A DNA stretch of 64,000 bases from F23-D06 sp002392325 (GCA_946624065.1 CAMORT010000002.1:1-64000); one strand, 5' to 3'; shown: positions 1-8,332, numbered from the stretch's first letter. Made by a program: numbers and translations. Notes: generated by a model not told the origin, from the sequence alone.

Positions 1-1
1 C

Positions 2-130
2 AAGGATATTTGGCCTGAATTCCATGTGTGTCTGTTGGGGGTCCGTCTTGGCAAAGCCAATGCCGCCAATTTTGAACTTGGTTTCGGCACGCAGGGTATG
101 CTGAAAATAGGATATGATTACAGATTCTAA
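2..130 (+). CDS. C-terminal end of an outer-membrane beta-barrel protein (partial)
   Basis: The frame is open from the window edge to a TAA at 128-130 and encodes 42 residues ending in GYDYRF. An alternating hydrophobic/polar pattern closing on a terminal phenylalanine is typical of the last strand of outer-membrane beta-barrels recognised by the BAM machinery. Only the tail is present, so the family cannot be named. The stop overlaps the ATG of the next gene (TAATG), which suggests translational coupling to the lipoprotein behind it. Confidence 0.6.
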   Translation, partial: KDIWPEFHVCLLGVRLGKANAANFELGFGTQGMLKIGYDYRF

Positions 131-528
131 TGATAAAATCAAAGATTATGAAAAAAGGAATAATACTTACATCCATCATATTGGCTTTGCTCACGACATC
201 ATGCGTTAAGCACAGTTGTGAGTACGGACAGCCGGCCAAGATTGTCTTTTTGAAAGAGCCGTATAAGGCTCAATGCTGGAGGAACAAGAAATACCACACC
301 ATCAATGCCCATGTGTTCATAGGTTCGCAGGGGAGTTATACTTTCAAAATAACAGGTATGGTACCTAAGGAATTTCAAACAGGGGATACAATAAATGCAA
401 GGCTGTTACTCAAACCAGTTCCCTATTATGAAGGTGAATTTCTTTATGTGTATACTCCAGGGCCGGATGATGACCCGAATGGCGCAGAGGTTTTTTATAA
501 ACTCTATTGTATCGAGAAGGAGGATTGA
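130..528 (+). CDS. Small hypothetical lipoprotein (132 aa)
   Basis: The protein starts with a basic stretch and a hydrophobic segment ending in LLTTSC, so Cys25 is the likely lipidated residue and the product is probably anchored in the outer membrane or periplasm. Behind the signal I recognise no domain. The remaining ~105 residues include two further cysteines and alternate like a small beta-sandwich. The ATG at 130 overlaps the upstream stop codon. An internal ATG at 148 would give a more usual MKK start with the same signal peptide, so the exact start is uncertain. Function is unknown; cotranscription with the preceding outer-membrane protein is likely. Confidence 0.65.
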   Translation: MIKSKIMKKGIILTSIILALLTTSCVKHSCEYGQPAKIVFLKEPYKAQCWRNKKYHTINAHVFIGSQGSYTFKITGMVPKEFQTGDTINARLLLKPVPYYEGEFLYVYTPGPDDDPNGAEVFYKLYCIEKED

Positions 529-800
529 TATTTAAGAATGTGCAAGATATATTCACCGTCCATCCAAACCCCACGAATGACATCCTGCATGTGGCGGTCA
601 CGGGCGGCAACGCGAAAATCGCGCGCGTGGGAATGTTTGACATGTTCGGGCGGAACATTTCCGTAAAGACGCACGGCCGTGCGTCTCTGCCATCCCCACA
701 AACCACGGTCAACACCTCCGACATCCCCTCTGGCCTGTACGTCCTGCGCGTCACCCTGACCGACGGCACCGTGCGGAATGTGAAGGTGGTGAAAGAATGA
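507..800 (+). pseudogene. Orphan T9SS type A sorting domain, probably a gene remnant
   Basis: The reading frame carries a recognisable T9SS C-terminal sorting domain: HPNPTND near its start, then MFDMFGR, then IPSGLYVLRV and a basic VKVVKE ending. Normally this is the last ~75 residues of a much larger exported protein. Here an in-frame stop lies at 498-500, there is no signal peptide, and the only starts are TTG 507 or 525 or GTG 540. An AAGGAGGA Shine-Dalgarno-like stretch sits at 515-522. The frame overlaps the end of the lipoprotein gene in another frame. The simplest reading is the surviving tail of a decayed secreted-protein gene. A GC-rich palindrome at 667-686 lies in frame inside the domain, in the loop between two predicted strands. 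Confidence 0.55.
667..686. repeat. Perfect 20-bp palindrome, GACGCACGG family, inside coding sequence
   Basis: AGACGCACGG is followed directly by its reverse complement. The same core recurs as an imperfect palindrome at 2250-2279 and, in a diverged form, at 56429-56448 and 56467-56484. This copy is translated as KTHGRAS within the orphan sorting domain. Confidence 0.8.
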
Positions 801-831
801 TATTTGTATAATCCGAAATTTTTGTCCATAC

Positions 832-861
832 GGGAGCGGGAGGAATCTTGCTCCCTTTTTT
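832..861 (+). terminator. Rho-independent terminator
   Basis: GGGAGC (832-837) pairs with GCTCCC (850-855) across a 12-nt loop and is followed by TTTTTT. It would end the transcript carrying the lipoprotein and the orphan sorting domain. Confidence 0.65.
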
Positions 862-941
862 GTGTGTTTAGTCGTTGGCCTTTGGCCATAGGGCCTTGGT
901 TTCAAGTTTCAAGTCTAAACCCCCATTTCTCATATCCCTTT

Positions 942-1643
942 TCAAATTTCCAATTTCCCTCTCGCTTCGTAGGCCGTGGTTATCCCGCACGACATCGTTT
1001 TGTATGCCACATCACGGAATCCCGCTGCCCGCAGGCGTTCGGCCATTGCTTCTCCCCAGATGAAATTCTTGACACTGCGGTTGAGGTAGCCGTAGGCGGT
1101 TTTGTCCTTGCTCAGCCATTGGCCGATTTTGGGCAGGATATGGGAAAAGTAGAGGTCATAAACCCAGGCGATGAATCTGTTTTTCGGATAGGAAAACTCC
1201 AAGATCATGAGTTGGCCGCCGGGCTGGAGCACGCGTCGCATCTCGCGCAGGCCCTGGTCCAAATCGGAGAAATTGCGGACCCCGTAGGCACAAGTTACCG
1301 CGTCAAAATGCCCGTCGGGGTAGGGGAGCGCCAGGGCACTGCCTTCCACAAACTCGATTTGCCCCTGCATGTTCCGCTTGGCCACCTTTTCCGCCCCGAT
1401 CTTCATCATCTCCGTTGACAAATCAATACCGGTAACATGCTGTGCTTTGCCCTGTTGCACAACCTCAATCGCCAAATCGGCCGTGCCGATGGCCACATCT
1501 AAAAGATTCTGACAGGGAACGAGTCTCTTTACCGCCTTTTTCCGCCATTTTTTGTCAATATTGAGCGACAAAAGATGGTTCAGCCGGTCGTAAGAGCCGG
1601 CGATGCGGTTGAAAAGAGAGCCGATGTTGTTTTTTTCGTTCAC
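942..1643 (-). CDS. menG: Demethylmenaquinone methyltransferase (MenG/UbiE)
   Basis: This SAM-dependent methyltransferase of 233 residues belongs to the UbiE/MenG family, which carries out the final C-methylation of menaquinone biosynthesis. Visible motifs are the SAM-binding loop LLDVAIGTADLA, the family-specific AYGVRNFSDLDQGL segment and the RVLQPGGQLMILEFS post-motif. The N-terminus (NRIAGSYDRLNHLLS) also fits the family. No ATG is available in the right place. A GTG at 1643 gives the expected length and lies 14 bp behind the stop of the flavin reductase, so the longer reading frame upstream is not needed. It is probably the last gene of a guaB-usp-flavin reductase-menG run. Confidence 0.9.
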   Translation of the reverse strand: MNEKNNIGSLFNRIAGSYDRLNHLLSLNIDKKWRKKAVKRLVPCQNLLDVAIGTADLAIEVVQQGKAQHVTGIDLSTEMMKIGAEKVAKRNMQGQIEFVEGSALALPYPDGHFDAVTCAYGVRNFSDLDQGLREMRRVLQPGGQLMILEFSYPKNRFIAWVYDLYFSHILPKIGQWLSKDKTAYGYLNRSVKNFIWGEAMAERLRAAGFRDVAYKTMSCGITTAYEARGKLEI

Positions 1644-1657
1644 AAGGATTCTTGATT

Positions 1658-2236
1658 TTATTTCTTTTTCTCTACTGAAAAACCGAACTTGCCGAACATT
1701 TTGCCCAAATCGTAATAATGTCCGTGCGAGTAGGTCACCAAATTGGCGCGTTGCAGCTCCAAGGCGTCCGTTTTGCGGTTGAACAGCGCCTCTTGCGCAT
1801 GCACCGCCACAACTTCGGCGATGAACATGTCGTGTGAGCCCATCGGGATTATCTGCGTCACCTTGCACTCGATATTGACGGGTGCCTCCTCAATCATGGG
1901 CGCGTCCACCTGTTGCGCATGTATGGGCGTGAGACCGGTTTCCAGAAACTTATGATAATCCTTCCCCGATTTCACGCCGCACCAATCGGCAATAGGCGCT
2001 AACTCTTTGTTAACTAAATTTATAACAAAACATCCGTTTCGTTTGATGATGTCGTACGAGTGACGGCTTGGTCGCACGGAAATGTAGCATGTGGCAGGAT
2101 CGGAGCTGATAGTGCCCGTCCACGCGATGGTGATGATGTTGTATTCCTCCAGCGTGCTGCCGCAGGATACCATCACCACGGGAGTCGGGTTCAACATGTT
2201 GCCGGCCCGCAATAATCGTTTTTTGGTGGTTTTCAT
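1658..2236 (-). CDS. Flavin reductase family protein (FMN-binding split barrel)
   Basis: The 192-residue product resembles the DIM6/NTAB flavoreductase family, FMN-binding split-barrel proteins that reduce or store flavin. Recognisable segments are NPTPVVMVSCG near the N-terminus, TIAWTGTISSDPATCYISVRPSRHSYDII with the FMN-contacting S-R-H pattern, and GCFVINLV. An ATG at 2236 is chosen because the longer in-frame extension is translated from the palindromic repeat at 2250-2279. The physiological partner is unknown. Position between usp and menG hints at redox or quinone metabolism, but that is inference. Confidence 0.75.
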   Translation of the reverse strand: MKTTKKRLLRAGNMLNPTPVVMVSCGSTLEEYNIITIAWTGTISSDPATCYISVRPSRHSYDIIKRNGCFVINLVNKELAPIADWCGVKSGKDYHKFLETGLTPIHAQQVDAPMIEEAPVNIECKVTQIIPMGSHDMFIAEVVAVHAQEALFNRKTDALELQRANLVTYSHGHYYDLGKMFGKFGFSVEKKK

Positions 2237-2249
2237 ATTGTTAAAATAA

Positions 2250-2279
2250 TGTAGAGACGCACAGCCGTGCGTCTCTACA
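2250..2279. repeat. 30-bp near-perfect palindrome, GACGCACGG family
   Basis: TGTAGAGACGCACAG is followed by its reverse complement with a single mismatch. It lies in the 71-bp gap between the universal stress protein and flavin reductase genes, so it would form a hairpin in their shared transcript. Confidence 0.85.
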
Positions 2280-2307
2280 AATTTATAATTATGGAAAAAA
2301 TTCAAAA

Positions 2308-3153
2308 TTAACGCCCCACAGAAAACACATTTCTGTTCGGGATGATGAGCAACGGCATCGGGCAGGTGCTCAAAATCTGACGCATGTTACGGGAGGCGGT
2401 GAAGTCGGTTTCCTGCTCCTCACGCATAATGGTGATCAGGTTGGCATCAAGTTCGGCGGCGCGTTTCAGAATCGTGTTGCAGACATCGTTGTTGTTCACT
2501 GTGAAAGACTCCCCATCATAACGCACATTGGCCTCGTCGCACATGTCAGCGGCGTGACGGAGTTGCACATTGATGATATGGCGGGTTTCCACATTGTTAG
2601 GATAAACAACACCGAACAGGTAAACCTGGGCGGCAAAAGATTTAGCCAATTCAATGGAGAGTTTCATCTTCTGCAGTGTCTCGAAACTAATGTCAATAGG
2701 AACAAAAATCTTGTGCAAATCGCGGTTGATTTGGATGTTCTCACGCATAATCAACACAGGAACTTCCGCATCGTTGATCAGACGGAAGGCATTATTTCCG
2801 ATATAGCCCTCCTCGAATCCGGATGCGCCGTGCGCACCCATCACGATGATGGTTTCCGGCAAGTTGTTGGCGAAACGGGTGATTTCCTGGTGCACCTTAC
2901 CCTCCAGAATAACGCTGTTGATTTGGCTCTCGGGTGATTCTTTTTTGCAGAGGTCAACCCATTCCTGCAGTTTGCTTTGGGAATGGGAGGTGAAATTATC
3001 TTCGTGGTTTTCCTTCTCTACGCTTTGTGCTCCGGGGGTCTTAACCCAAACCAGATGAAGGGTGGCGTTGGATTTGATGGCTAATGCCACAGCATGACGC
3101 ATGGCGGTCATGGCGCTATTGGAAAAGTCGGTACCGACAACGATATTTTTCAT
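2308..3153 (-). CDS. Universal stress protein, two UspA domains
   Basis: The 281-residue protein has tandem UspA folds, residues ~1-143 and ~150-281. The first begins KNIVVGTDFSNSA and ends with GAHGASGFEEGYIGNNAF plus a VPVLIMRE strand. This resembles the G-2X-G-9X-G-S/T ATP-binding loop, but with Asn at the usual Ser/Thr, so ATP binding may be altered. The second domain starts KIFVPIDISFETLQK and lacks the glycine loop. The gene lies 30 bp downstream of guaB without its own -7 box and is probably cotranscribed with it. The role in stress survival is inferred from family membership only. Confidence 0.85.
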   Translation of the reverse strand: MKNIVVGTDFSNSAMTAMRHAVALAIKSNATLHLVWVKTPGAQSVEKENHEDNFTSHSQSKLQEWVDLCKKESPESQINSVILEGKVHQEITRFANNLPETIIVMGAHGASGFEEGYIGNNAFRLINDAEVPVLIMRENIQINRDLHKIFVPIDISFETLQKMKLSIELAKSFAAQVYLFGVVYPNNVETRHIINVQLRHAADMCDEANVRYDGESFTVNNNDVCNTILKRAAELDANLITIMREEQETDFTASRNMRQILSTCPMPLLIIPNRNVFSVGR

Positions 3154-3183
3154 AATATTTTAATTTAAAGGATTAATAATCAA

Positions 3184-4662
3184 CTATTTAGCTTCCGATG
3201 AATAATTGGGTGCTTCGGAGGTTATGGTAATGTCATGCGGATGGCTTTCCAGCACGCCGGCATTGGTGATGCGGCAGAAACGCGCGTTGTGCAGTTCCTC
3301 AATGTTGTGCGCGCCGCAATAACCCATGCCCGAGCGCAAACCGCCGGCCATCTGATAAATGACTTCGTAAAGGTCGCCTTTGTACGGCACACGACCCACA
3401 ATGCCTTCCGGGACAAGTTTCTTAACATCCTCCACATCGCTTTGCATGTAGCGGTCTTTGGATCCGTGCTGCATGGCTTCCAGGGAACCCATGCCTCTGT
3501 ATGTCTTGAACTTACGTCCATTGAACAGGATGGTTGTGCCGGGAGATTCCTCCACGCCAGCCAGCAAACCGCCCAGCATCACAGAGCTGCCGCCTGCGGC
3601 CAGGGCTTTCACGATGTCGCCGGAATAGCGGATGCCACCGTCGGCGATCAATGGGATATTGTAGGATTGCAGGGCTTTATAGACGCCATATACCGCACTC
3701 AGTTGGGGCACGCCCACACCGGCCACCACACGCGTGGTACAGATAGATCCGGGTCCGATGCCCACTTTCACAGCGTCGGCGCCACCGTCGGCCAGCATCT
3801 TGGCGGCCTCACCCGTGGCAATGTTGCCCACCACGACATCCACGCTGGGGAAGTGCTGTTTCACGGCCTTGAGCACGTTGACGACATTTTGCGAGTGGCC
3901 ATGCGCACAGTCCAGCACCAGCGCGTCCACGCCAGCTTCCACCAGTGCTTCGGCACGCTCCACCGCATCAGCCGTGATGCCCACGCCCGCAGCCACGCGC
4001 AACCGCCCCTGCTCGTCTTTGCAAGCGTACGGTTTGTCTTTGGCCTTCGTGATGTCCTTGTAAGTGATCAATCCCAGCAGTGTGCCGTCTTCAGCCACTA
4101 CGGGCAGCTTCTCAATCTTGTACTGCTGCAAAATGTCTGTGGCTTTGTTGAGGTCCGTGTTTCGGGAGGTGGTGATGAGGTTCTCTTTTGTCATCACTTC
4201 GGAAATCGGTTTGTTGAACTGCTTCTCAAAGCGCAGGTCACGGTTGGTGACAATGCCAATGAGTTTGTTCTTTTCATCCACAACCGGAATGCCGCCGATC
4301 TTGTACTCGGCCATGATGCGCAAAGCGTCACCCACGGTCTTGTCTGCCGTGATGATGACCGGCGAGTTGATCATGCCGTTCTCGGCTCTTTTCACGGAAG
4401 CCACCTGCTTGGCCTGCTCGGCAATGGACATGTTCTTGTGAATCACACCAATACCACCCTCACGGGCGATGGATATGGCCATCTTCGCCTCCGTCACCGT
4501 GTCCATGGCGGCGGAAACAAAGGGCAGATTGAGCATAATATTGCGGGTAAACCGGGTTTTTAAGCTTACTTCTTTGGGTAAAACATCTGAGTAAGAAGGG
4601 ATTAAAAGAACGTCGTCAAACGTCAATCCTTCAAGGGCAATACGATCTGTAATAAAAGACAT
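3184..4662 (-). CDS. guaB: Inosine-5'-monophosphate dehydrogenase
   Basis: This is the NAD-dependent oxidation of IMP to XMP, the committed step of GMP synthesis. The protein is full length at 492 residues. The TIM barrel is interrupted by two CBS domains at ~95-205. The catalytic loop GIGPGSICTTR places the nucleophile at Cys308. The flap KDRYMQSDVEDVKKLVPEGIVGRVPYKG and the Tyr/Gly-rich MAGGLRSGMGYCGA tail are present. It is divergent from ridA, with a TATTTTTG box about 23 bp upstream of the start. Confidence 0.97.
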   Translation of the reverse strand: MSFITDRIALEGLTFDDVLLIPSYSDVLPKEVSLKTRFTRNIMLNLPFVSAAMDTVTEAKMAISIAREGGIGVIHKNMSIAEQAKQVASVKRAENGMINSPVIITADKTVGDALRIMAEYKIGGIPVVDEKNKLIGIVTNRDLRFEKQFNKPISEVMTKENLITTSRNTDLNKATDILQQYKIEKLPVVAEDGTLLGLITYKDITKAKDKPYACKDEQGRLRVAAGVGITADAVERAEALVEAGVDALVLDCAHGHSQNVVNVLKAVKQHFPSVDVVVGNIATGEAAKMLADGGADAVKVGIGPGSICTTRVVAGVGVPQLSAVYGVYKALQSYNIPLIADGGIRYSGDIVKALAAGGSSVMLGGLLAGVEESPGTTILFNGRKFKTYRGMGSLEAMQHGSKDRYMQSDVEDVKKLVPEGIVGRVPYKGDLYEVIYQMAGGLRSGMGYCGAHNIEELHNARFCRITNAGVLESHPHDITITSEAPNYSSEAK

Positions 4663-4684
4663 AAAATTTATTTTTTATTACGCG

Positions 4685-4735
4685 CAAAAATATAAAAAAA
4701 ACGGATAGGAAAAAAGAATAAAAGTGTTATTTTTG
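4685..4735. promoter_or_regulatory. Divergent promoters guaB (minus) / ridA (plus)
   Basis: CAAAAATA at 4685-4692 is TATTTTTG on the minus strand and matches the Bacteroidota -7 consensus TAnnTTTG for guaB. TATTTTTG at 4728-4735 serves ridA. No convincing -33 TTTG was located for either. Confidence 0.5.
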
Positions 4736-4785
4736 CCAATTCAATTCAAAAAAATATAAATATCTAATTTTCAAAAGATTATATT

Positions 4786-5163
4786 ATGAAAAAAATCATC
4801 CACACCGATAAGGCCCCCGCTGCCATCGGTCCTTACAGCCAAGCCGTAGAGGCAAATGGAATGTTGTTTATTTCAGGTCAGATACCCGTTGACCCCGCTA
4901 CTGGGATTGTTCCCGAAGGCATTAAAGCCCAAACCGAGCAGGTTATGAAGAACATTGCCGCTATTCTGCAAGAAGCTGGTTATAAGTTTGAGGATGTGGT
5001 GAAAACTACCTGTCTGTTGAGCGATATCGCCAACTTTGGCGCGATGAATGAGGTTTATGCCCAATATTTCTTGGTGAACCCGCCCGCAAGAGCCGCTTTC
5101 GCGGTTCGCGACCTGCCCAAGGGCGTTATGGTGGAGATTGAAAGTATTGCGGTGAAAGCGTAA
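4786..5163 (+). CDS. ridA: RidA family reactive intermediate deaminase
   Basis: The 125-residue single-domain protein of the YjgF/YER057c/UK114 family hydrolyses reactive enamine/imine intermediates released by PLP enzymes. It opens with the characteristic APAAIGPYSQAV and ISGQIPVDPATG segments. The C-terminal PPARAAFAVRDLPKGVMVEIE contains the substrate-carboxylate-binding arginine of the active RidA subgroup. The gene is monocistronic with its own -7 box and converges on dtd, the two stop codons lying 8 bp apart. Confidence 0.93.
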   Translation: MKKIIHTDKAPAAIGPYSQAVEANGMLFISGQIPVDPATGIVPEGIKAQTEQVMKNIAAILQEAGYKFEDVVKTTCLLSDIANFGAMNEVYAQYFLVNPPARAAFAVRDLPKGVMVEIESIAVKA

Positions 5164-5171
5164 TAGAAAAA

Positions 5172-5621
5172 CTATTTGTCTTCGCTGTCTATCAGAATGG
5201 TGACCGGGCCGTCGTTGATGAAGTCCACCTTCATGTCGGCGCCAAAGCGTCCGGTTTCCACGACAAGTCCATATTCTTCGCGCAGCAAGGTGTTGAAGTA
5301 GTTATACAGCGGCTCTGCCATCTCCGGCGGGGCCGCTTTTATGAAACTCGGACGGTTGCCCTTGTGCGGATTGGCATGCAAGGAGAATTGCGAAATGCTT
5401 AACACCTGGCCTTGAACATCCTTCAGGGCCAGATTCATTTTGCCTTCATCATCGTTGAAAATGCGCATTCCGGCGACTTTTTTTGCCAAATACTCCGCAT
5501 CCTGCTTGGTGTCGCTGTGCGTGACTCCCACCAACAGGACAAAACCTGTGCCTATCCGACCGACGACTTCCCCGTCTATCCGGACCTCTGCCCTGCTGCA
5601 TCGTTGAACTACAATCCGCAT
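5172..5621 (-). CDS. dtd: D-aminoacyl-tRNA deacylase
   Basis: This 149-residue DTD removes D-amino acids (and glycine mischarged on tRNA-Ala) from tRNA. Both signature motifs are present: SQFSL, in place of the usual SQFTL, and the C-terminal NDGPVT that forms the Gly-cisPro recognition site of the homodimer. The ATG at 5621 (MRIVVQRC) is the family start; the frame extends seven codons upstream, but these overlap the expected transcription start. A minus-strand TACTTTTG box lies at 5640-5647. Confidence 0.95.
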   Translation of the reverse strand: MRIVVQRCSRAEVRIDGEVVGRIGTGFVLLVGVTHSDTKQDAEYLAKKVAGMRIFNDDEGKMNLALKDVQGQVLSISQFSLHANPHKGNRPSFIKAAPPEMAEPLYNYFNTLLREEYGLVVETGRFGADMKVDFINDGPVTILIDSEDK

Positions 5622-5639
5622 ACTTCTTGTTTTAATGTG

Positions 5640-5676
5640 CAAAAGTACTAAAAAAACATCATTTTTTGTACCTTTG
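5640..5676. promoter_or_regulatory. Divergent promoters dtd (minus) / ABC-F gene (plus)
   Basis: CAAAAGTA at 5640-5647 is TACTTTTG on the minus strand, giving a short leader for dtd. TACCTTTG at 5669-5676 fits TAnnTTTG for the ABC-F gene starting at 5699. Confidence 0.5.
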
Positions 5677-5698
5677 CACCCTCTTAAAATTTGACCCG

Positions 5699-7588
5699 AT
5701 GAACTACCTTACTGTGAATAATGTTTCCAAGTCTGTGGGCGAGAAGCAACTCTTCCACGACATCACATTCGGGTTGGAGAAGGGGCAGAAAAGCGCCTTG
5801 ATTGCCCGCAACGGCACGGGCAAAAGCACGCTGCTGAACATCATCGCCGGGCGCGATGTGCCCGACAGCGGCAATGTGGTGGTACGCAACGACATTGTGG
5901 TCTCCTATCTTCCGCAAATGGACAATTTCAACGAGGAGGATTCCGTGCTTAACGCCCTCTTTGATGAGGACACCCCCATTGTGAAAGCGGTAAAGGAATA
6001 TGAAACCTGTGTGTCGCTGCTGGAGCAGGGACACGCCGACCAGGTGCCGCAAAGCCGCATGGATCAGGCAATTCTGGAGGTTGACCGATTGAATGCTTGG
6101 GATTATGAATCCAAAATCAAGGAGATTCTTTCCAAATTCGGCATCCACGATATTTTCAAAAACATAGATGAATTGTCCGGCGGCCAGCGCAAAAAAGCGG
6201 CATTGGCCAAAACGCTGATTGCCGACACCGATTTGCTGATTCTCGACGAGCCCACCAACCATCTGGATGTGGAGATGATCGAATGGCTGGAGAACTATCT
6301 CTCCACCGCCAACATCACACTGCTGATGGTGACGCACGACCGTGCCTTTTTGGACAAGGTTTGCAGCGACATTTTTGAGTTGAGCAACGGCAATCTCTAC
6401 CATTATAGAGGCAAGTACGATTATTTTGTGGAGAAAAAAGCGGAGCGTCTGGCCAACGAGGCGGCGGAGCACGAGCGGTTGCGTAACCTCTACCGTCGCG
6501 AGTTGGAGTGGGTGCACACCTCTCCGCAGGCGCGAACCTCCAAGGCACGCGCCCGCATCAACAACTTTGAACGGTTGCAGGAACAAATGGACCGCAAGGT
6601 GGAAGCCGCTCCGGAGGCCTTCAAGGTTCAGTCGGAACGAATTGGACATAAAATATTGGAAATCAGCCATCTGGATTTTTCCTATCCCGATCAGACCATC
6701 ATCAAAGACTTCTCCTACATTTTCAAAAGAGGGGAGAAATGCGGCATTGTCGGCAAGAACGGCACAGGAAAAAGCACCTTTTTGAAGATGATAATGGGCG
6801 AAATCAAGCCCGATGGCGGCAAGATCACCCCGGGTCTTACGATCCAATTCGGTTATTTTTCCCAAAACGGCATGACTTATACCGGTAACAAGATTGTGTT
6901 GGAACTGGTGAAAGAGCATGCGGAGGTCATCCGCATGGATAATGGGAATTATATCAGCGCCTCACAGTTTCTAAACCATTTCGGATTCCCATTCAGCCAG
7001 CAATACACCTATTACGACGATTTGAGCGGTGGCGAGAAACGCAAACTGCATCTGCTCATCACACTCTTAAAAAATCCTAATTTTCTCATCCTTGATGAGC
7101 CGACCAACGACTTTGACATCGACACCCTGAACCTGCTGGAAGATTTTCTCACCAATTTCGGAGGGTGCATGATCATCGTCTCCCACGACCGCTGGCTGAT
7201 GAACAAACTTGTGGACCATATCTTTGTGTTTGAGGGAGATGGAAAGATTAAGGATTATTATGGGAACTATACGGAGTACCGCCAGGCGAAAGACAAAGAA
7301 CTGAAGATTCAGAAACTGGTGGAAAAAGCCAACCGTCCGGTGGAGGAAAAGCCAATGCGTGAGCCGTCTAAAAATAAGTTAACATTTAAGGAAAAAAAAG
7401 AATTGGAGTTGTTGGAAACGGAAATAGAGCAATTGGAGAAAGAAAAGGCGGAGATAGAGGCAAAGATGAGTGCGGGTGAAGGCAGTCCGGAAGAATTTGC
7501 CGAGTGGGGAAAGCGTTATGCGGAAATCGGTCCTCTGTTGGATGAAAAATCGAATCGTTGGTTGGAATTGTCTGAAAAAAACATATAA
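5699..7588 (+). CDS. ABC-F family ATPase, Uup-like
   Basis: The 629-residue soluble protein has two ABC ATPase domains and no membrane segment, as in ABC-F translation factors. Domain 1 has Walker A ARNGTGKSTL, signature LSGGQRKKAAL and Walker B LLILDEPTNHLD. Domain 2 has GKNGTGKSTF, LSGGEKRKLHL and FLILDEPTNDFD. A linker between the domains contains the arm-like ERLRNLYRRELEWVHTSPQARTSK. The C-terminal ~90 residues form a charged coiled coil, as in Uup. Such proteins act on the ribosomal E site, and Uup also binds DNA. The role here is inferred from architecture; resistance-type ABC-F proteins usually lack this tail. The start at 5699 is preferred because the 5' extension covers the promoter. 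RsmE follows after 12 bp. Confidence 0.88.
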   Translation: MNYLTVNNVSKSVGEKQLFHDITFGLEKGQKSALIARNGTGKSTLLNIIAGRDVPDSGNVVVRNDIVVSYLPQMDNFNEEDSVLNALFDEDTPIVKAVKEYETCVSLLEQGHADQVPQSRMDQAILEVDRLNAWDYESKIKEILSKFGIHDIFKNIDELSGGQRKKAALAKTLIADTDLLILDEPTNHLDVEMIEWLENYLSTANITLLMVTHDRAFLDKVCSDIFELSNGNLYHYRGKYDYFVEKKAERLANEAAEHERLRNLYRRELEWVHTSPQARTSKARARINNFERLQEQMDRKVEAAPEAFKVQSERIGHKILEISHLDFSYPDQTIIKDFSYIFKRGEKCGIVGKNGTGKSTFLKMIMGEIKPDGGKITPGLTIQFGYFSQNGMTYTGNKIVLELVKEHAEVIRMDNGNYISASQFLNHFGFPFSQQYTYYDDLSGGEKRKLHLLITLLKNPNFLILDEPTNDFDIDTLNLLEDFLTNFGGCMIIVSHDRWLMNKLVDHIFVFEGDGKIKDYYGNYTEYRQAKDKELKIQKLVEKANRPVEEKPMREPSKNKLTFKEKKELELLETEIEQLEKEKAEIEAKMSAGEGSPEEFAEWGKRYAEIGPLLDEKSNRWLELSEKNI

Positions 7589-7600
7589 TCAAACCACAAA

Positions 7601-8332
7601 ATGATATTTGACCAGTATTTTTATCATTCAGACCTGACACAGAATGTGGTCACATTGAGTCGGGAAGAATCGGAGCATTGCGTACGCGCGTTGCGTCATC
7701 GCGCGGGCGACCAGGTGTTGCTGACGGATGGCAAGGGACATGAGGCCACGGCGGTCATCATGGCTGAAAACCCGAAGGCCTGCATGGTGGAACTCGTGGA
7801 GGTGCGCGAGGCAAACGACAAACCCTTTTATCGCCTGCATTTGGCCGTTGCGCCTACCAAAAACATAGACCGCATTGAGTGGTTGGTGGAGAAATGTGTG
7901 GAAATCGGCATTGAGTCCATCCATTTCATTATCTGCGACCATTCGGAGCGCACACGCGTGAACATGGACCGTATGCAGCGCATTGCCATTTCCGCGCTCA
8001 AACAGTGCCAGACCTCCTGGCTTCCGCCAATGGAAATGCTTGGTTTCAAGGAGTTTGTTGCCCAGCAGGAAAACACAGTCGCCGACAAATACATGGCCTG
8101 GTGCGACGATGAGAACACCTGCCAGTTGGCGAACGAGGTGTTCCAGCACCAGGATGTCATTCTGCTGATTGGCCCCGAAGGCGATTTCAGTCCTGCGGAA
8201 ATAGAACTTGCAAGGACGCATCATTACCGTGAAATCAAGTTGGGCAACCGCCGTCTGCGCACTGAAACGGCCGGTTTGTACGGATGCCTTTCCGTGGCCC
8301 AGAAATCCGATCAGAAATTTGAAAAGAATTAA
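7601..8332 (+). CDS. rsmE: 16S rRNA (uracil-1498-N3)-methyltransferase
   Basis: The 243-residue SPOUT-class methyltransferase has a PUA-like N-terminal domain (EESEHCVRALRHRAGDQVLLTDGKG) and the knotted SAM-binding C-terminus with LLIGPEGDFSPAEIELA and KLGNRRLRTETAGL, the RsmE motifs. It methylates N3 of U1498 in helix 44 of 16S rRNA. With the ABC-F gene 12 bp upstream it forms a two-gene ribosome-related operon. No terminator is obvious after the stop; the next 127 bp carry the C10 protease promoter. Confidence 0.95.
   Translation: MIFDQYFYHSDLTQNVVTLSREESEHCVRALRHRAGDQVLLTDGKGHEATAVIMAENPKACMVELVEVREANDKPFYRLHLAVAPTKNIDRIEWLVEKCVEIGIESIHFIICDHSERTRVNMDRMQRIAISALKQCQTSWLPPMEMLGFKEFVAQQENTVADKYMAWCDDENTCQLANEVFQHQDVILLIGPEGDFSPAEIELARTHHYREIKLGNRRLRTETAGLYGCLSVAQKSDQKFEKN

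Noticed and set aside
942..1868. Longer N-terminus for menG reaching to 1868
   Set aside because: The extra 75 residues are antisense-like and overlap the flavin reductase gene; the family begins at NNIGSLFNRIAGSYDR.
3235..4563. 442-codon open frame on the plus strand opposite guaB
   Set aside because: It lies entirely opposite a conserved, full-length guaB and its translation is His/Val-rich with no family resemblance; a shadow of codon bias.
5684..6919. 411-codon frame on the minus strand within the ABC-F gene
   Set aside because: Antisense to clear Walker A/B motifs; no independent start or promoter, composition typical of a shadow frame.
5699..7588. Ribosome-protection antibiotic resistance role for the ABC-F protein
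   Set aside because: Uup-like C-terminal coiled coil and housekeeping neighbour rsmE argue for a translation-factor role; no resistance context.
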